DNA of 64,000 nt from NCBI RefSeq assembly GCF_027172205.1, contig NC_070603.1:10972001-11036000 (forward strand), read 5' to 3'. The notes below the pieces were generated by a model. The model was not told the DNA's origin and made no database searches. It saw nothing but the letters and a program-made list of their open reading frames with translations. Below, in pieces: positions 31,627-42,208 of the stretch. This stretch comes from Podarcis raffonei. Lineage: Eukaryota; Chordata; Lepidosauria; Squamata; Lacertidae. Both the position numbers and the translations under genes were made by a program. The stretch's first letter is position 1; every line of letters begins with the position of its first letter.

Positions 31627-31979
31627 TCTAACAATACTCTGCCTCAAACCCTGCAGGCATGGGCCTAACCAGGATTTTTGTTGGGGGGGCAGGACTTTTG
31701 TTAGGGGGAGGCAGAACCAACGTGATTGGTCAGTTAAGTATTTCTATTGTTTTACTTGATGGGAGGGCGGGCACCTGCCCCCCCCAGCTACCCCCATGCC
31801 TGCAGGACTGCTGCCAGTCAGAGGAGACATTACTGAGTTAGATGGGCCACTGGTTTGACTAAGTATAAGGCGGCTTCCTGTGTGGTTTCGTAGTCATGGA
31901 GAGTCTCAGCTTTGGAACAGCCTTGCCACTCTTGGGGAATGATGGACCGAAGAAGCTCAAGCGGCTTGTTGTTCTAGAG

Positions 31980-32672
31980 CAGGGGTCAGCAAACTTTTTC
32001 AGCAGGGGGCTGGTCCACTGTCCCTCAGACCTTGTGGGGGGTTGGACTATATTTGGGGGGGAATGAACGAATTCCTATGTCCCACAAATAACCCAGAGAT
32101 GCATTTTAAATAAAAGCACACATTAAAAAGGTAAAGGGTAAAGGGAACCCTGACCATTAGGTCCAGTCATGGCCGACTCTGGGGTTGCGGCGCTCATCTC
32201 GCTTTACTGGCAGAGGGAGCCGGTGTACAGCTTCCGGGTCATGTGGCCAGCATGACTAAGCCGCTTCTGTCAAACCAGAGCAGCACATGGAAACGCCGTT
32301 TACCTTCCCGCCGAAGCGGTACCTATTGATCTACTTGCACTGTGACGTGCTTTCGAACTGCTAGGTTGGCAGAAGCAGGGACCGAGCAACAGGAGCTCAC
32401 CCCGTCACAGGGATTCGAACCGCCGACCTTCTGATCAGCAAGTCCTAGGCTCTGTGGTTTAACCCACAGCACCACCCGCGTCCCCTAAAAGCACACATTA
32501 TGCTCATGTAAAAACACCAGGTAGGCCCCACAAATAACTCAGAGGTGCATTTTAGAGAAAAGGACACATTCTACTCATGTAAAAACACGCTGATTCCCGG
32601 ACCATCCGTGGGCCAGATTTAGAAGGTGATTGGGCCAGATTTGGCCCCCGGGCCTTAGTTTGCCTACCCATG
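31980..32672 (+). mobile_element. hAT (Charlie-like) element split by a SINE
   Basis: Begins CAGGGGTCAGCAAACTTTTT and ends TTTGCCTACCCATG, the inverse of the element at 6059-6387. A perfect 8-bp duplication, TTCTAGAG (31972-31979 and 32673-32680), bounds it. The SINE at 32126-32485 lies inside. Confidence 0.9.
32126..32485 (-). mobile_element. Sauria-type SINE in hAT
   Basis: Full-length, with a 15-bp duplication TAAAAGCACACATTA (32111-32125 and 32486-32500). Confidence 0.95.
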
Positions 32673-32680
32673 TTCTAGAG

Positions 32681-32806
32681 CAGGCATCTCCAAACTCAGC
32701 CCTCCAGATGTTTTGGGACTACAACTCCCATCATCCCTAGCTAACAGGACCAGTGGTCAGGGATGATGGGAATTGTAGTCTGGAGGGCCAAGTTTGGGGG
32801 TGCCTG
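32681..32806. mobile_element. Palindromic hAT MITE abutting another hAT
   Basis: Ends CAGGCATCTCCAAACTC and GGGGGTGCCTG, same family as 7412-7546. It is flanked by TTCTAGAG at 32673-32680 and again at 32807-32814. The left copy is also the right duplication of the hAT element before it. Confidence 0.9.
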
Positions 32807-32989
32807 TTCTAGAGAGAGCTGGCCCCACTATTAGGCAGAAGGAAGCAGGCACTTTGGCGGCAAATGCTAAGGTGTGTTGTGTGCCATGTGAACCCTAAAC
32901 TGGGCTCCTGCCCTCAGGTGTGCTGTAGGAGCCTGTTCTTCAACATGTCAAGGACCGACCCAGGTTCTGGGCAAACCAGAAGCTCCTCC

Positions 32990-33360
32990 TATCTGACCTC
33001 CCTGTGGCTTATTTCTTGAATCATTACTACAAGAGCAAGGACGTGGCTTTATTGCACGTAGCCAAAGGCCTTAGCATCCTCTCCGTACATACGCTACATA
33101 AATAAGCTATCAAGCATTACAGTGCACGTTAACGATATTCATAAAATCGACCGTGATTAAAACCAAAGTTAAAACCTCATAATTAAACGCCCGTTATCAG
33201 GTCATAATTGCTGCGTGCATTAATCTTATTCAGCTCAATCAATAGCAGAATTTGTTTGCCCTTGTTGCTTTTAAATGAGCACACCATTTCTGGGCTGCTG
33301 TGGCAAAGAATGCTGCTGTAATGTAGGTAATATGAAGCTGGCTGCCCATTAATAGCTCAG
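32990..33360. other. Candidate conserved non-coding element
   Basis: Repeat-free, AT-rich but complex sequence with homeodomain-like cores (CATAATTAAACG, GTCATAATTGC, TGCATTAATC) and no coding potential. This texture is the best candidate for an enhancer-like conserved element in the window. Conservation is untested. Confidence 0.35.
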
Positions 33361-33375
33361 TCACAACATCTTGTA

Positions 33376-33617
33376 CAGTGGTACCTCGGGTTACATACGC
33401 TTCAGGTTACATATGCTTCAGGTTACAGACTCCGCTAACCCAGAAATAGTGCTTCAGGTTAAGAACTTTGCTTCAGGATGAGAACAGAAATTGTGCTCCG
33501 GTGGCACAGCAGCAACAGGAGGCCCCATTAGCTAAAGTGGTGCTTCAGGTTAAGAACAGTTTCAGGTTAAGAACAGACCTCCGGAACGAATTAAGTACTT
33601 AACCCGAGGTACCACTG
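33376..33617. mobile_element. Tigger/pogo-like MITE
   Basis: Complete ~242-bp copy with TA on both sides (33374-33375 and 33618-33619). Confidence 0.9.
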
Positions 33618-33964
33618 TATTTTTATGTCGCTTTTCACTCAAAGCAGCTTACATGCAATAAAATGATACTATTGCAGAACATCACAGTTGCGACAGAAAT
33701 TATATAAAACAATTAAAAAACCATCGTTAAAACAACCACCTTCTATAAAGCGCTATTAACAAAACAACTTAAAAATAGATTAAACAGCACAACCACATGA
33801 AACGTCATATTATAAAATTCAGAAAGCCTTACAGCAGTCATAATCCACAAAATAGTTTTTAACAACACTAACAAACTAACAACCAAAACCAAACAATGCA
33901 TTGCTGAGTTCACACACTCTCTCCCCAACCCCATGACTCATAGTCTTCTACTCAGTTCATTTAA

Positions 33965-34009
<45 letters not shown>

Positions 34010-34331
34010 TCACATAATGGCCGTGGAAGCAACTTCCTACTGAAAGCTCTGAGGGCTTCAAGGTTTGGAAGGTGGGGCAAGGCAGGTGGGAAAAGCCATT
34101 GCCTGGTCAGCAGAGCTCCACTCTCTCCTGTCCTGTTCTGTAACTGCAGATTCACATTGTTCATTGTGCCATTAAGGAAAAGGTGGTTAGTTTAAGAAGG
34201 GTACTGCTTCTGAGAATGTGCAGAGTGCCCCCTCATCACAGCCCACCCAGATTCATCCAAGACTGGGGAGGAAGGCTTCCTGGTAAGACTGTGAGAAATG
34301 TATATGTTGTCTTTTCAGTTTGCTCCTGCAG
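33618..34331. other. Unique DNA with an AAT microsatellite
   Basis: An (AAT)n run lies at 33965-34009. The 33640-33940 stretch is A-rich and may be an old LINE 3' end. No gene is seen. Confidence 0.4.
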
Positions 34332-34670
34332 TTAGGTCCAGTCACGCACAACTCTGGGGTTGCGCGCTCATCTCACTCTATAGGCCGAGGGAGCTGGCGT
34401 TTGCCCCCAGACAGTTTTTCCGGGTCATGTGGTCAGCATGACTAAGCCACTTCTGGCGAACCAGAGCAGCGCACGGAAATGCCGTTTACCTTCCTGCCGG
34501 AGCGGTACCTATTGATCTACTTGCACTTTGACGTGCTTTCAAACTGCTAGGTTGGCAGGAGCAGGGATCGAACAATGGGAGCTCACCCCATGGCGGGGAT
34601 TCGAAACGCTGACCTTCCGATTGGCAAGCCCTAGGCTCTGTGGTTTAGACCACAGTGTCACCCGAGTCCC
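34332..34670 (-). mobile_element. Sauria-type SINE
   Basis: Nearly complete, lacking the very 3' tail. It contains GGCGTTTGCCCCCAGACAG, a variant intermediate between the common and the older form. Duplications were not found. Confidence 0.85.
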
Positions 34671-34720
34671 AATAATAGAATAGGACTTCTCTATTTTCAT
34701 CAGAGAAATGTTGGAGGGTA

Positions 34721-35068
34721 TAAAGGCAAAGGGACCCCTGACCATTAGGTCCAGTTGTAGCCAACTCTGGGGTTGCGGCGCTCATCTCACTTTATTGGCC
34801 AAGGGAGCCGGCGTACAGCTTCCGGGTCATGTGGCCAGCACGACTAAGCTGCTTCTGGCGAACCAGAGCAGCACACGGAAATGCTGTTTACCTTCCCGCC
34901 GGAGTGGTACCTATATATCTACTTGCACTTTGATGTGCTTTCGAACTGCTAGGTTGGCAGGAGTGGGGACCGAGCAATGGGAGCTCACCCCGTCACGGGG
35001 ATTCGATCCGCTGACCTTCTGATCGGCAAGTCCTAGGCTCTGTGGTTTAGACCACAGCGCCACCCACG
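34721..35068 (-). mobile_element. Sauria-type SINE
   Basis: Near full-length. It follows a short segment (TTTTCATCAGAGAAATGTTG) that recurs inverted at 14630-14660, so it landed in an older dispersed repeat. Confidence 0.85.
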
Positions 35069-35070
35069 TG

Positions 35071-37061
35071 CTATGCAAAGAAGTGCTTCCTTTTGACCCT
35101 CTTCCAACCTCCAGTCTGGCATTATCAGCACTTCTCTGTTCTGGAAGCGAGCTGCTGGCAGTGGGACGTGTGTTTCTTGCCCACCTCCCACAGCCCCTGA
35201 TGCTATCTGATGGGCCCTATAACCTCCCTGCCCTCTGGCAAAACAGCTGCTGCATGGCAAAGGCAGGCATCTTTCCCCGATTCCTGTCCAGGTATTGGCA
35301 CATCTTCCTGTGCTCAGCCGCAATAAAGCATCTCCGACGGCTCTGAATGGTTGCTGAGCGGCAAGGAACAAAGCACTGGATCCCGGCATTCTCCGGGAAC
35401 CCACCTGGTACCTGTCACAGCCCTGCAGGCGAGCCCAGCTGCAAGGCAGCAAAGGTTGCAGACATGCCACCGGCAGCATCTCTACCCAATGAGGTGCAGG
35501 CAAGTTACCACGGAATCCGGGTGGTGAGTGGGGGTGAAGGATAAAGATGGGCAGGCTGGCATGGAAGAACAAAGGACCAGCCCTGCTGGGTAGATGGGCC
35601 CATATAGACTGCTTCCAGCGGCAGCTTCCAGATGCTCCTGGAAAACTAATGAACATAGTACAGAGGCAGCAACCCCTCTCTGGTGCCCACACCTCTCCTC
35701 CAGCTACTGGATGCATTGAATCCCTTTTCAAAACCCTCCAGCGCTCTCTGCGGCAGAGAAGTCCGTAAGTTAATTGCGCCTTGTCATAAACAGGCACTTT
35801 CTTTCATTTTCCTGCAGTGCTCATGCACTGCCAGGCAGGAATTCACTGATGAAGCTTTCCCAGAGTGGGGAGGGGGAACTCTTCCTGTTGAATTACTGCC
35901 TGATCCTTCTAGGTACTGCACAAGAAAGTGAGAAAGGTTCTCCCTCTCTCTCTTCTACCTTCGCCCCTTTATCACTGAGCGATTCGGGTTACCATATTTC
36001 TGACACCCGCAAAGTTGTTGAGCTTTTTTGGGTGAACAAACTCTGCACCCCAATGCCATTTTTGCACCCAAAATCGAGGGCGTTCAGAGGGTAGGTGCTC
36101 TACCACTGAAATTTGCAGGCAAATATTTTCCAACGAGGGGAAACAGTGATCAGGAAGCTGTCCCTGTTGAATTTCTGCCTGAATTTCAGCAGGAGCCCTG
36201 CTGCCGGGGTGAGCTGGTAATTCATGAAAACTGACCTGCCTCTTTCCTTTCTTCCTCTTTTCGGGAGTAGAGAAAGTTACACTTGAAAGCCTGACGTTAT
36301 ATTTTTTTGCTTGCCCTCTGCTGATAGAAACTAGTATTCCACTTATCTCTGGATAGCCTGTTAACACCTTACGGAACCCTTACGGCTCTGATCTGATGTG
36401 CTTTTGGGACTAAGTCTGAAAGGAGGAGAGAAACTGGACAATACAGGGAGTCCCAGGAAGCATTTATATCAAAGGGCTGGGGATTTCAGCAGGAAAAGGG
36501 GATCTATTCCATATGATAAATTAAGGCTGCCCAGTACTGTACCTGTTTTGGGATATTAGGCTGCCATCTCCTGGTGAAAGGCAGAGTAGCAACCAGCTTG
36601 CAAAAAGAAGGGCATCTCTGTGTGTTTGGTTTGTTAACATGATACAGCTGTGCACCACACAGTGATGGCTGGTGCTGTAACCCTATGCAAACCTCCTTGG
36701 AAAATGAGTCTCCATGAATTAAGTTGGCCTTACTGCAAGAGTTCCAAAGTTCAGTCCCTCTCCAGGTACGACTGGGGATGTTCCCCATTTGAAATTCTGG
36801 AGTACGGCCATCAGTCAGTGGCAGACAGACTGGGTCAGACCTTTGGTCCGAGACACATTTCTCTATACCTGTAAGGATTCACCTTTGGAGAGGCAGAAAC
36901 ACATGGGAGCAGTAATACACCTCTGAGTACCACTAGCTGGGAATCAAAATTTGTGGTGGGGGGGAGTGTTGCTTTGCTCTGGTCCTAATTTTGGATTTCC
37001 CATAGAAACATCTGATTGGCCACTGCGAGAACAGGATGCTGGACTAGATGGACCCCCCCAT
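35071..37061. other. Largest unique stretch; unexplained 254-codon minus frame
   Basis: No repeat dominates this 2-kb region. A minus-strand open frame runs 35033-35797, with its 3' end in the neighbouring SINE. Its translation matches no protein family I know and its composition is not typical of coding sequence. Around 35845-36215 the phrase CTGTTGAATTNCTGCCTGA occurs twice, hinting at an old internal duplication or repeat. I do not call a gene. Confidence 0.4.
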
Positions 37062-37425
37062 AGGTAAAAGGTAAAGGACCCCTGGACGGTAAAGTTCCGC
37101 CAAAGGCGACTATGGGGTTACAGCACTCATCTCACTTTCATGCCGAGGGAGCCGGCGTTTGTCCACAGCTTTCTGGGTCATGTGGCCAGCAGGACTAACA
37201 CAACGAGGCAACAGGGCAACGTGAGCGCACAGAAACACCACTTATCTTCCTGCCACAGTGGTACCTATTTATCTACTTGCACTGGTGTGCTTTCAAACTG
37301 CTAGGTTGGCAGGAGCTGGGACAGAACAACAGGAGCTCACCCCGTCATGGGGATTTAAACTGCTGACCTTCTGATCGGCAAGCCCAAGAGGCTCAGTGGT
37401 TTAGACCACAGTTCTACCCGCAGCC
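37062..37425 (-). mobile_element. Sauria-type SINE, older form
   Basis: Complete but diverged copy with GCCAAAGGCGACTATGGGGT and GGCGTTTGTCCACAGC, as in the copy at 19691. Its head shows TTTAGACCACAG, not TTTAACCCACAG. Confidence 0.85.
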
Positions 37426-37549
37426 CTTGGACTGATCCCACAGAGCTGTTCTTAGGGCACCTGTCAAGGATCTCCCCTGTGGATTGTTGTAATCTGGTAT
37501 GGCATGTAACGAAGTTTTATTCAGCATTGACCCACTGTCCCTCAAAGTA

Positions 37550-37700
37550 ACTGCTTCCCTTATTTAACTGCATATATCATGAAGTTTTTGCTCCTAATGT
37601 GCAGCTGAAGTCTGCCCTCCTATCACTTAAAGACCATTGATGGTGATTAATTTGATGGCAGCTTAATTTGCAAATGGGCTTTTAAAATAGCACATGGCTA
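37550..37700. other. Candidate conserved non-coding element
   Basis: Complex AT-rich sequence with GGTGATTAATTTGATGG and AGCTTAATTTGCAAATGG, which includes an octamer-like ATTTGCAAAT. No coding or repeat signal. Conservation is untested. Confidence 0.3.
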
Positions 37701-37789
37701 TTGGCAATGGTGTGTGCATGTTTTGACATTGGATTAAATCAGGGGAGTACAGGCTGGCATTTTGATGCCAGTAGCATTCTGTTTCTTTT

Positions 37790-37836
37790 TATTATTATTA
37801 TTATTATTATTAATAATAATAATAATAATAATAATT
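37790..37836. repeat. (ATT)n/(AAT)n inverted microsatellite
   Basis: An ATT run switches to an AAT run, making a perfect simple-sequence palindrome. Confidence 0.9.
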
Positions 37837-37961
37837 GCATAAGGAATATCTATCCCACAACTGACACCCACCTGGAAGCACCCAAGATTTAATCCTGTTC
37901 TGTGGGGCAAAGAAGAGCTTTCCTTCTTTTGTGTGACCACCTTATGACTATTTTATTACAG

Positions 37962-38022
37962 AATTGTAGAGTTGGAAAGGGACACCCAGGGTCACCTCGT
38001 CCAACCACCTGCAATGCAGGAA
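37962..38022 (-). mobile_element. CR1-type 3' tail fragment
   Basis: The complement reads GCAGGTGGTTGGACGAGGTG then GGGTGTCCCTTTCCAACTCT, the CR1 3' end. It directly precedes an L2 element. Confidence 0.6.
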
Positions 38023-38029
38023 TCTCAGC

Positions 38030-38518
38030 TAATAATAATATTAATAATTTATTATTTATACCCCACCCATCTGGCTGGGTTTCCCCAGCCATTCTGGGCG
38101 GCTTCCACCAAATATTAAAAACAATACAGCATCAGGCATTAAAAACTTCCCTAAATAGGGCCGCCTTCAGTTGTCTTTTAAAAGTAAAATAGTTGTTTAT
38201 TGCCTTGAACTCTGCTGGGAGGGCGTTCCACAGGTTGGGTGCCACCACCAAGAAGGCCCTCTGCCTGGTTTCCTGTAACCTCACTTCTTGCAGCGAGGGA
38301 ACTTCCAGACGGCCCTCGGAGCTGAATCTCAGTGTCCGGGCTGGATGATGGGGGTGGAGACGCTCCTTCAGGTATACTGGACCGAGGCCGTTTAGGGCTT
38401 TAAAATTGAATTGTGCTCGGAAACATACTGGGAGCCAGTGAATATCTTTCAGGACCAGTGTTATATGGTCTTGGCAGCCACTCCCAGTCACCAGTCTAGC
38501 TGCCACATTCTGGATTAA
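38030..38518 (-). mobile_element. L2-clade LINE 3' end with ATT tail
   Basis: The minus strand encodes the ORF2 C-terminus: LVLKDIHWLPVCFRAQFNFKAL..., FKALNGLGPVYLKERL, RAFLVVAPNLWNALPAEFKAI and RQLKAALFREVFNA. An (ATT)n run forms the 3' terminus at the left. The frame from 38132 to 38506 is open (124 codons) with a short deletion. The tail motif CCCAGCCAGATGGGTGGGG is shared by all copies. Confidence 0.85.
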
Positions 38519-38975
38519 TTGCTAAGGCATCCATGGACAGATGGCCATCCAACCCGAGGGAGACTGTTCCACTGTCAAACAGCTCTTATTGTCAGAAAGT
38601 TTTTCTGTATGTTTAGTATCCTTCCTTGTAACTTGAAGCCATTGGTTCAAGTCCCAGCCGCCAGAGCAGAAGAAAACAAGCTTGTTCCCTCTTCCATGCA
38701 ACAGTCCTTGAGATATTTGAAGATGGCTTCGTATCTCCTCTCAGTCTCCTCTTTTCCAGGCTAATTTTATGGCAGTCATACTACTGCAGCAACATGCCCA
38801 TCCCTCGAGTCCAGCTGAAACTATGCACTGGGTCCTGAATCCCCCAGGCGGGTAGATAATGCCTTGCACATATTTTGTGGCCGGGGGAACCGATTTAGAC
38901 CCTTGACAACCAAGACGCTCTAGCCCACTGATTCCCAAAAGGTAGGCCACCAGAGTCAAATTAATTGCATGATTA

Positions 38976-39282
38976 AATAATAATAATAATTTATACCCCG
39001 CCCATCTGGCTGGGCTTCCCCAGCCACTCTGGGCAGCTTCCAACAAAATATTAAAATACAGTAGTCTGCCAAACATTAAAAGCCTCCCTAAACAGGGCTG
39101 CCTTCAGATGTCTTCTAAAAGTCTGGTAGTTGTTGTTCTCTTTGACATCTGGTGGGAGGGTGTTCCACAGGGCGGGCGCCACTACCGAGAAGGCCCTCTG
39201 TCTGGTTCCCTGTAACGTGGCTTCTCGCAGTGAGGGAACCGCCAGAAGGCCCTCGGCGCTGGATCTCAGTGTCCCGAACTAG
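38976..39282 (-). mobile_element. L2-clade LINE 3' end
   Basis: Same family and orientation as the previous element, shorter, ending at the left in AATAATAATAATTT. Confidence 0.8.
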
Positions 39283-40018
39283 CCACCTACAGAAGAGTCT
39301 CCCTGCTGCATCTCTGCACGAGTCTCTTACCTAAAGGGGAGTCGTTCTGCTGTATCTGAAGTGATTGAATCAGCCACACGCTCCTCCAGTCAGCAGAATG
39401 ACCTGCCCTTGGAGGAGATATGGATGGAAGTGACTCAAACAGAGTTCTGTTTTTTTGTCACGTGCTAAAAGCAAGAATGAAGTGTACCTCCAATTTTAAT
39501 TTATATAATATGTGGGCCTTCATAACCAGAGGTTTGGAGGAGTTTGCCTAGTCACTACTCCCCATATCAGTGCTCAGCCTGGCTGATTCCCGTTCTCAAA
39601 TGAGTAACATGTGCATGTCTTGATCACACAGACACTTCCTATGCCGGTGTCATTGGTGTAAAAAGACACCAGGTGCTTCCAGACTGTTGCTCTTTTCAGG
39701 TGAGATTTAATCACACACTGGTATATTCAGGTTGTGTCATTATGGGTGATTAGGAGCTCTGGCACAGCCAACCCATTCATCCAAAAGATCAGGCTTCTTG
39801 CAATAGGGACACTGATTAGACCATGCGCTGGAAAACGTGGAATAAACACTTGCTTTGATGCAACAGTTATGTAGCCTCACAGCAAACAAATCAGAATGAA
39901 GTCTCCTTAAATGTCTGAGGGACAGTACTGACTGGCCACCTGCTGAAAAAGTTGGCTGAGCTCACATGTCTATATGAATTTCTGAAGTTTTCCCAGTGAG
40001 CCAGTACATAGATACATT
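39283..40018. other. Unique DNA, no gene seen
   Basis: No repeat or coding exon could be assigned. TGAGGGACAGTACTGACTGG near 39920 resembles a piece of the Charlie-like hAT family. Confidence 0.35.
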
Positions 40019-40033
40019 TATCAGTGAATTGTT

Positions 40034-40281
40034 TTAGTTACAGGTAGGTAGCCGTGTTGGTCTGCCGTAGTCGAAACAAAACAAAATAAATAAAATAAAA
40101 TAAAATAAAATGAATAAATAAATTCCTTCCAGTAGCACCTTAGAGACCAACTAAGTTAGTTATTGGTATGAGCTTTTGTGTGCATGCACACAAAAAGAAG
40201 TACCTGAAGAAGTGTGCATGCACACGAAAGCTCATACCAATAACTAACTTAGTTGGTCTCTAAGGTGCTACCGGAAGGAAG

Positions 40282-40313
<32 letters not shown>

Positions 40314-40320
40314 ATTTTGT
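40034..40320. mobile_element. Penelope-like element: two 3' ends in inverted array
   Basis: A perfect 15-bp duplication, TATCAGTGAATTGTT (40019-40033 and 40321-40335), flanks a unit made of two copies of the element's 3' region facing each other. The left arm runs in complement from GGTAGCCGTGTTGGTCTGCC to a CATGCACACA stem. The right arm reads CTGAAGAAGTGTGCATGCAC, then AAGCTCATACCAATAACTAA. (AAAAT)n and (GATT)n runs lie within. Penelope-like elements are known to insert with inverted or tandem terminal copies. The same 3' region follows GIY-YIG coding sequence at 53305. Confidence 0.75.
40204..40229 (+). ncRNA. Hammerhead-like motif, right arm
   Basis: CTGAAGA (40204-40210), a self-complementary GTGTGCATGCACAC stem and GAAA (40226-40229) match the hammerhead core CUGANGA - stem II - GAAA. 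The facing left arm has lost both core segments. Stems I and III could not be fitted by eye, so activity is not claimed. Confidence 0.4.
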
Positions 40321-41031
40321 TATCAGTGAATTGTTACATTTGGTATTGTAATAAAAAAAATCTACCCTTATTACCTTCTGGGGAACACAAGAGCCCTTAT
40401 AGAGACCTTTGTAGGTTCTCCATCGGTCGGAGAAAATAACAGAGGCCACCCAGAGAATATTGAGAAGCAAAGCAGCTCGTAAGCCTGATCTTTATTGAAC
40501 TGTTGCAACAGGGTGCTCCTCTCACGCGCAGGAAAGGAGGAGGACCCTGAACCAAGGTGTGCCCGCCCTTATATAGACATTTTAAATTGCCTGCTCTGGA
40601 GTCCAAGACCACCCCCAGAAACATCATACATACATCACAGAAGGGGTGTAGCTCAAGACCACCATCCCAGATACATCATACCTACATCACAGAAAAGGCG
40701 GTCTACAACAGAAATCTGAGTGTGTTGTTTACCTCCTGTCTGGCAGACCTGTTAATGGTCACTTGATTGTATACCCTGGGGAGCCTGGCCAGTCTTTTGT
40801 AATAACAAATATTTAGTTCCTGAGCCAGGTCACAGGCTCACCCTGTTCATACACAGACATACCCTTAAGACAGGATTTGTGAACAAAAAGACAATGGGGA
40901 GGCTTTTCCATTTTCCTTCGACCTTGCAGAGAAATATTTGAGGTCAATTTGAGGGACAAAATGGTTTCAGGACTTTTTCTGTGGGGTTTCAGACATGTGG
41001 TTTATATATGAAGGTACGAACATTATATATA

Positions 41032-42148
41032 TATGGCTGGACTATAAAGAAGGCTGATTGCCGAAGAATTGATGCTTTTGAATTATGGTGCTGGAGGAGA
41101 CTCTTGCGAGTCCCATGGACTGCAAGAAGATCAAACCTCTCCATTCTGGTTTTTTTTAAAAAGATATTTATTAAAATTTTCAATTTTTATACGAACAAAA
41201 AACAAACAAAAAAATTTAAAAACACATATAGTTCACAATACTTAATTTTCAATGACATATTTCCCTGACCTCCTCATACCTCCCCTTCTTGTAGTCCAAT
41301 TCAAATTATTTGTTCAGCAAATCCTTATCTCAAAGCATTACAGCTTCTATCCAACATCTTAGGTTATTATAACCTTAAATTTTTACTTATAAAAAACCAT
41401 TTTTTCATATTCCTTTATACCATTACAGCTAAAAACCACTTAATTTCAATCCAACATCATTCAACATTCCTTAATTTTACAATATTTCTGTAAATAGTCC
41501 TTAAATTTTTTTCCAATCTTCTTCTGCCGACTCTTCTCCCTGGTCACGGATTCTGCTAGTCATTTCTGCCAATCCCATACAGTCAATCAACTTCATCTGC
41601 CATTCTTCCAAAGTGGGTAAATCTTGCGTCTTCCAGTACTTTGCAATAAGTATTCTTGCTGCTGTTGTAGCATACATAAAGAAAGTTCTATCCTTTTTTG
41701 ACACCAACTGGCCGACCATACCCAAGAGAAAGGCCTCTGGTTTCTTCAAGAAGGTATATTTAAATACCTTTTTCAATTCGTTATAAATCATTTCCCAGAA
41801 AGCCTTGATCTTAGGGCACGTCCACCAAAGGTGAAAAAATGTACCTTCCAAACCTCTCCATTCTGAAGGAAATCAGTCCTGAGTCCTCACTGGAAGGACA
41901 GGTCGTGAAGCTGAGGCTCCAATACTTTGGCCACCTCATGAGAAGAGAAGACTCCCTGGAAAAGACCCTGATGTTGGGAAAGATGGAGGGCACAAGGAGA
42001 AGGGGACGACAGAGGATGAGATGGTTGGACAGTGTTCTCAAAGCTACCAGCATGAGTTTGACCAAACTGCGGGAGGCAGTGGAAGACAGGAGTGCCTGGC
42101 ATGCTCTGGTCCATGGGGTCATGAAGAGTTGGACACGACTAAACAACA
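41032..42148 (+). mobile_element. RTE-BovB LINE 3' end, split by L1
   Basis: The two parts, 41032-41148 and 41866-42148, join at CTCCATTCTG. They encode WTIKKADCRRIDAFELWCWR and then KEISPESSLEGQVVKLRLQY to the RTRLNN-type end and AAC tail. A CA/TA simple repeat follows the tail, probably grown from it or the target. Confidence 0.9.
41149..41849 (-). mobile_element. L1 LINE 3' end inserted in BovB
   Basis: A perfect 16-bp duplication, AAACCTCTCCATTCTG (41133-41148 and 41850-41865), flanks a 701-bp unit with a poly-T left edge. Its minus strand encodes an L1 ORF2 C-terminus at 41501-41851: GTFFHLWWTCPKIKAFWEMI, KKPEAFLLGMVGQL and KYWKTQDLPTLEEWQMKLI. It is 5'-truncated, and the intact open frame suggests it is young. 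Confidence 0.93.
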
Positions 42149-42149
42149 A

Positions 42150-42150
42150 C

Positions 42151-42208
<58 letters not shown>
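42150..42208. repeat. (CA)n(TA)n compound microsatellite
   Basis: Starts directly at the 3' tail of the BovB copy. Confidence 0.9.

Larger units (their letters stand above)
30193..31633 (+). mobile_element. Solo LTR fossil containing a MITE and a BovB
   Basis: The LTR begins TGTTAGAAGAATTCTAAGG and ends TCTAACA. It carries a TCTATATAAGGGCTTGCGC promoter-like box and a polyadenylation region. Its 4-bp target duplication is ATAC (30189-30192 and 31634-31637). A Tigger-like MITE (30406-30647) lies inside. A BovB (31144-31626) landed at its last bases, duplicating TCTAACAAT, so the LTR end appears twice. No internal retroviral genes are present. Confidence 0.8.
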
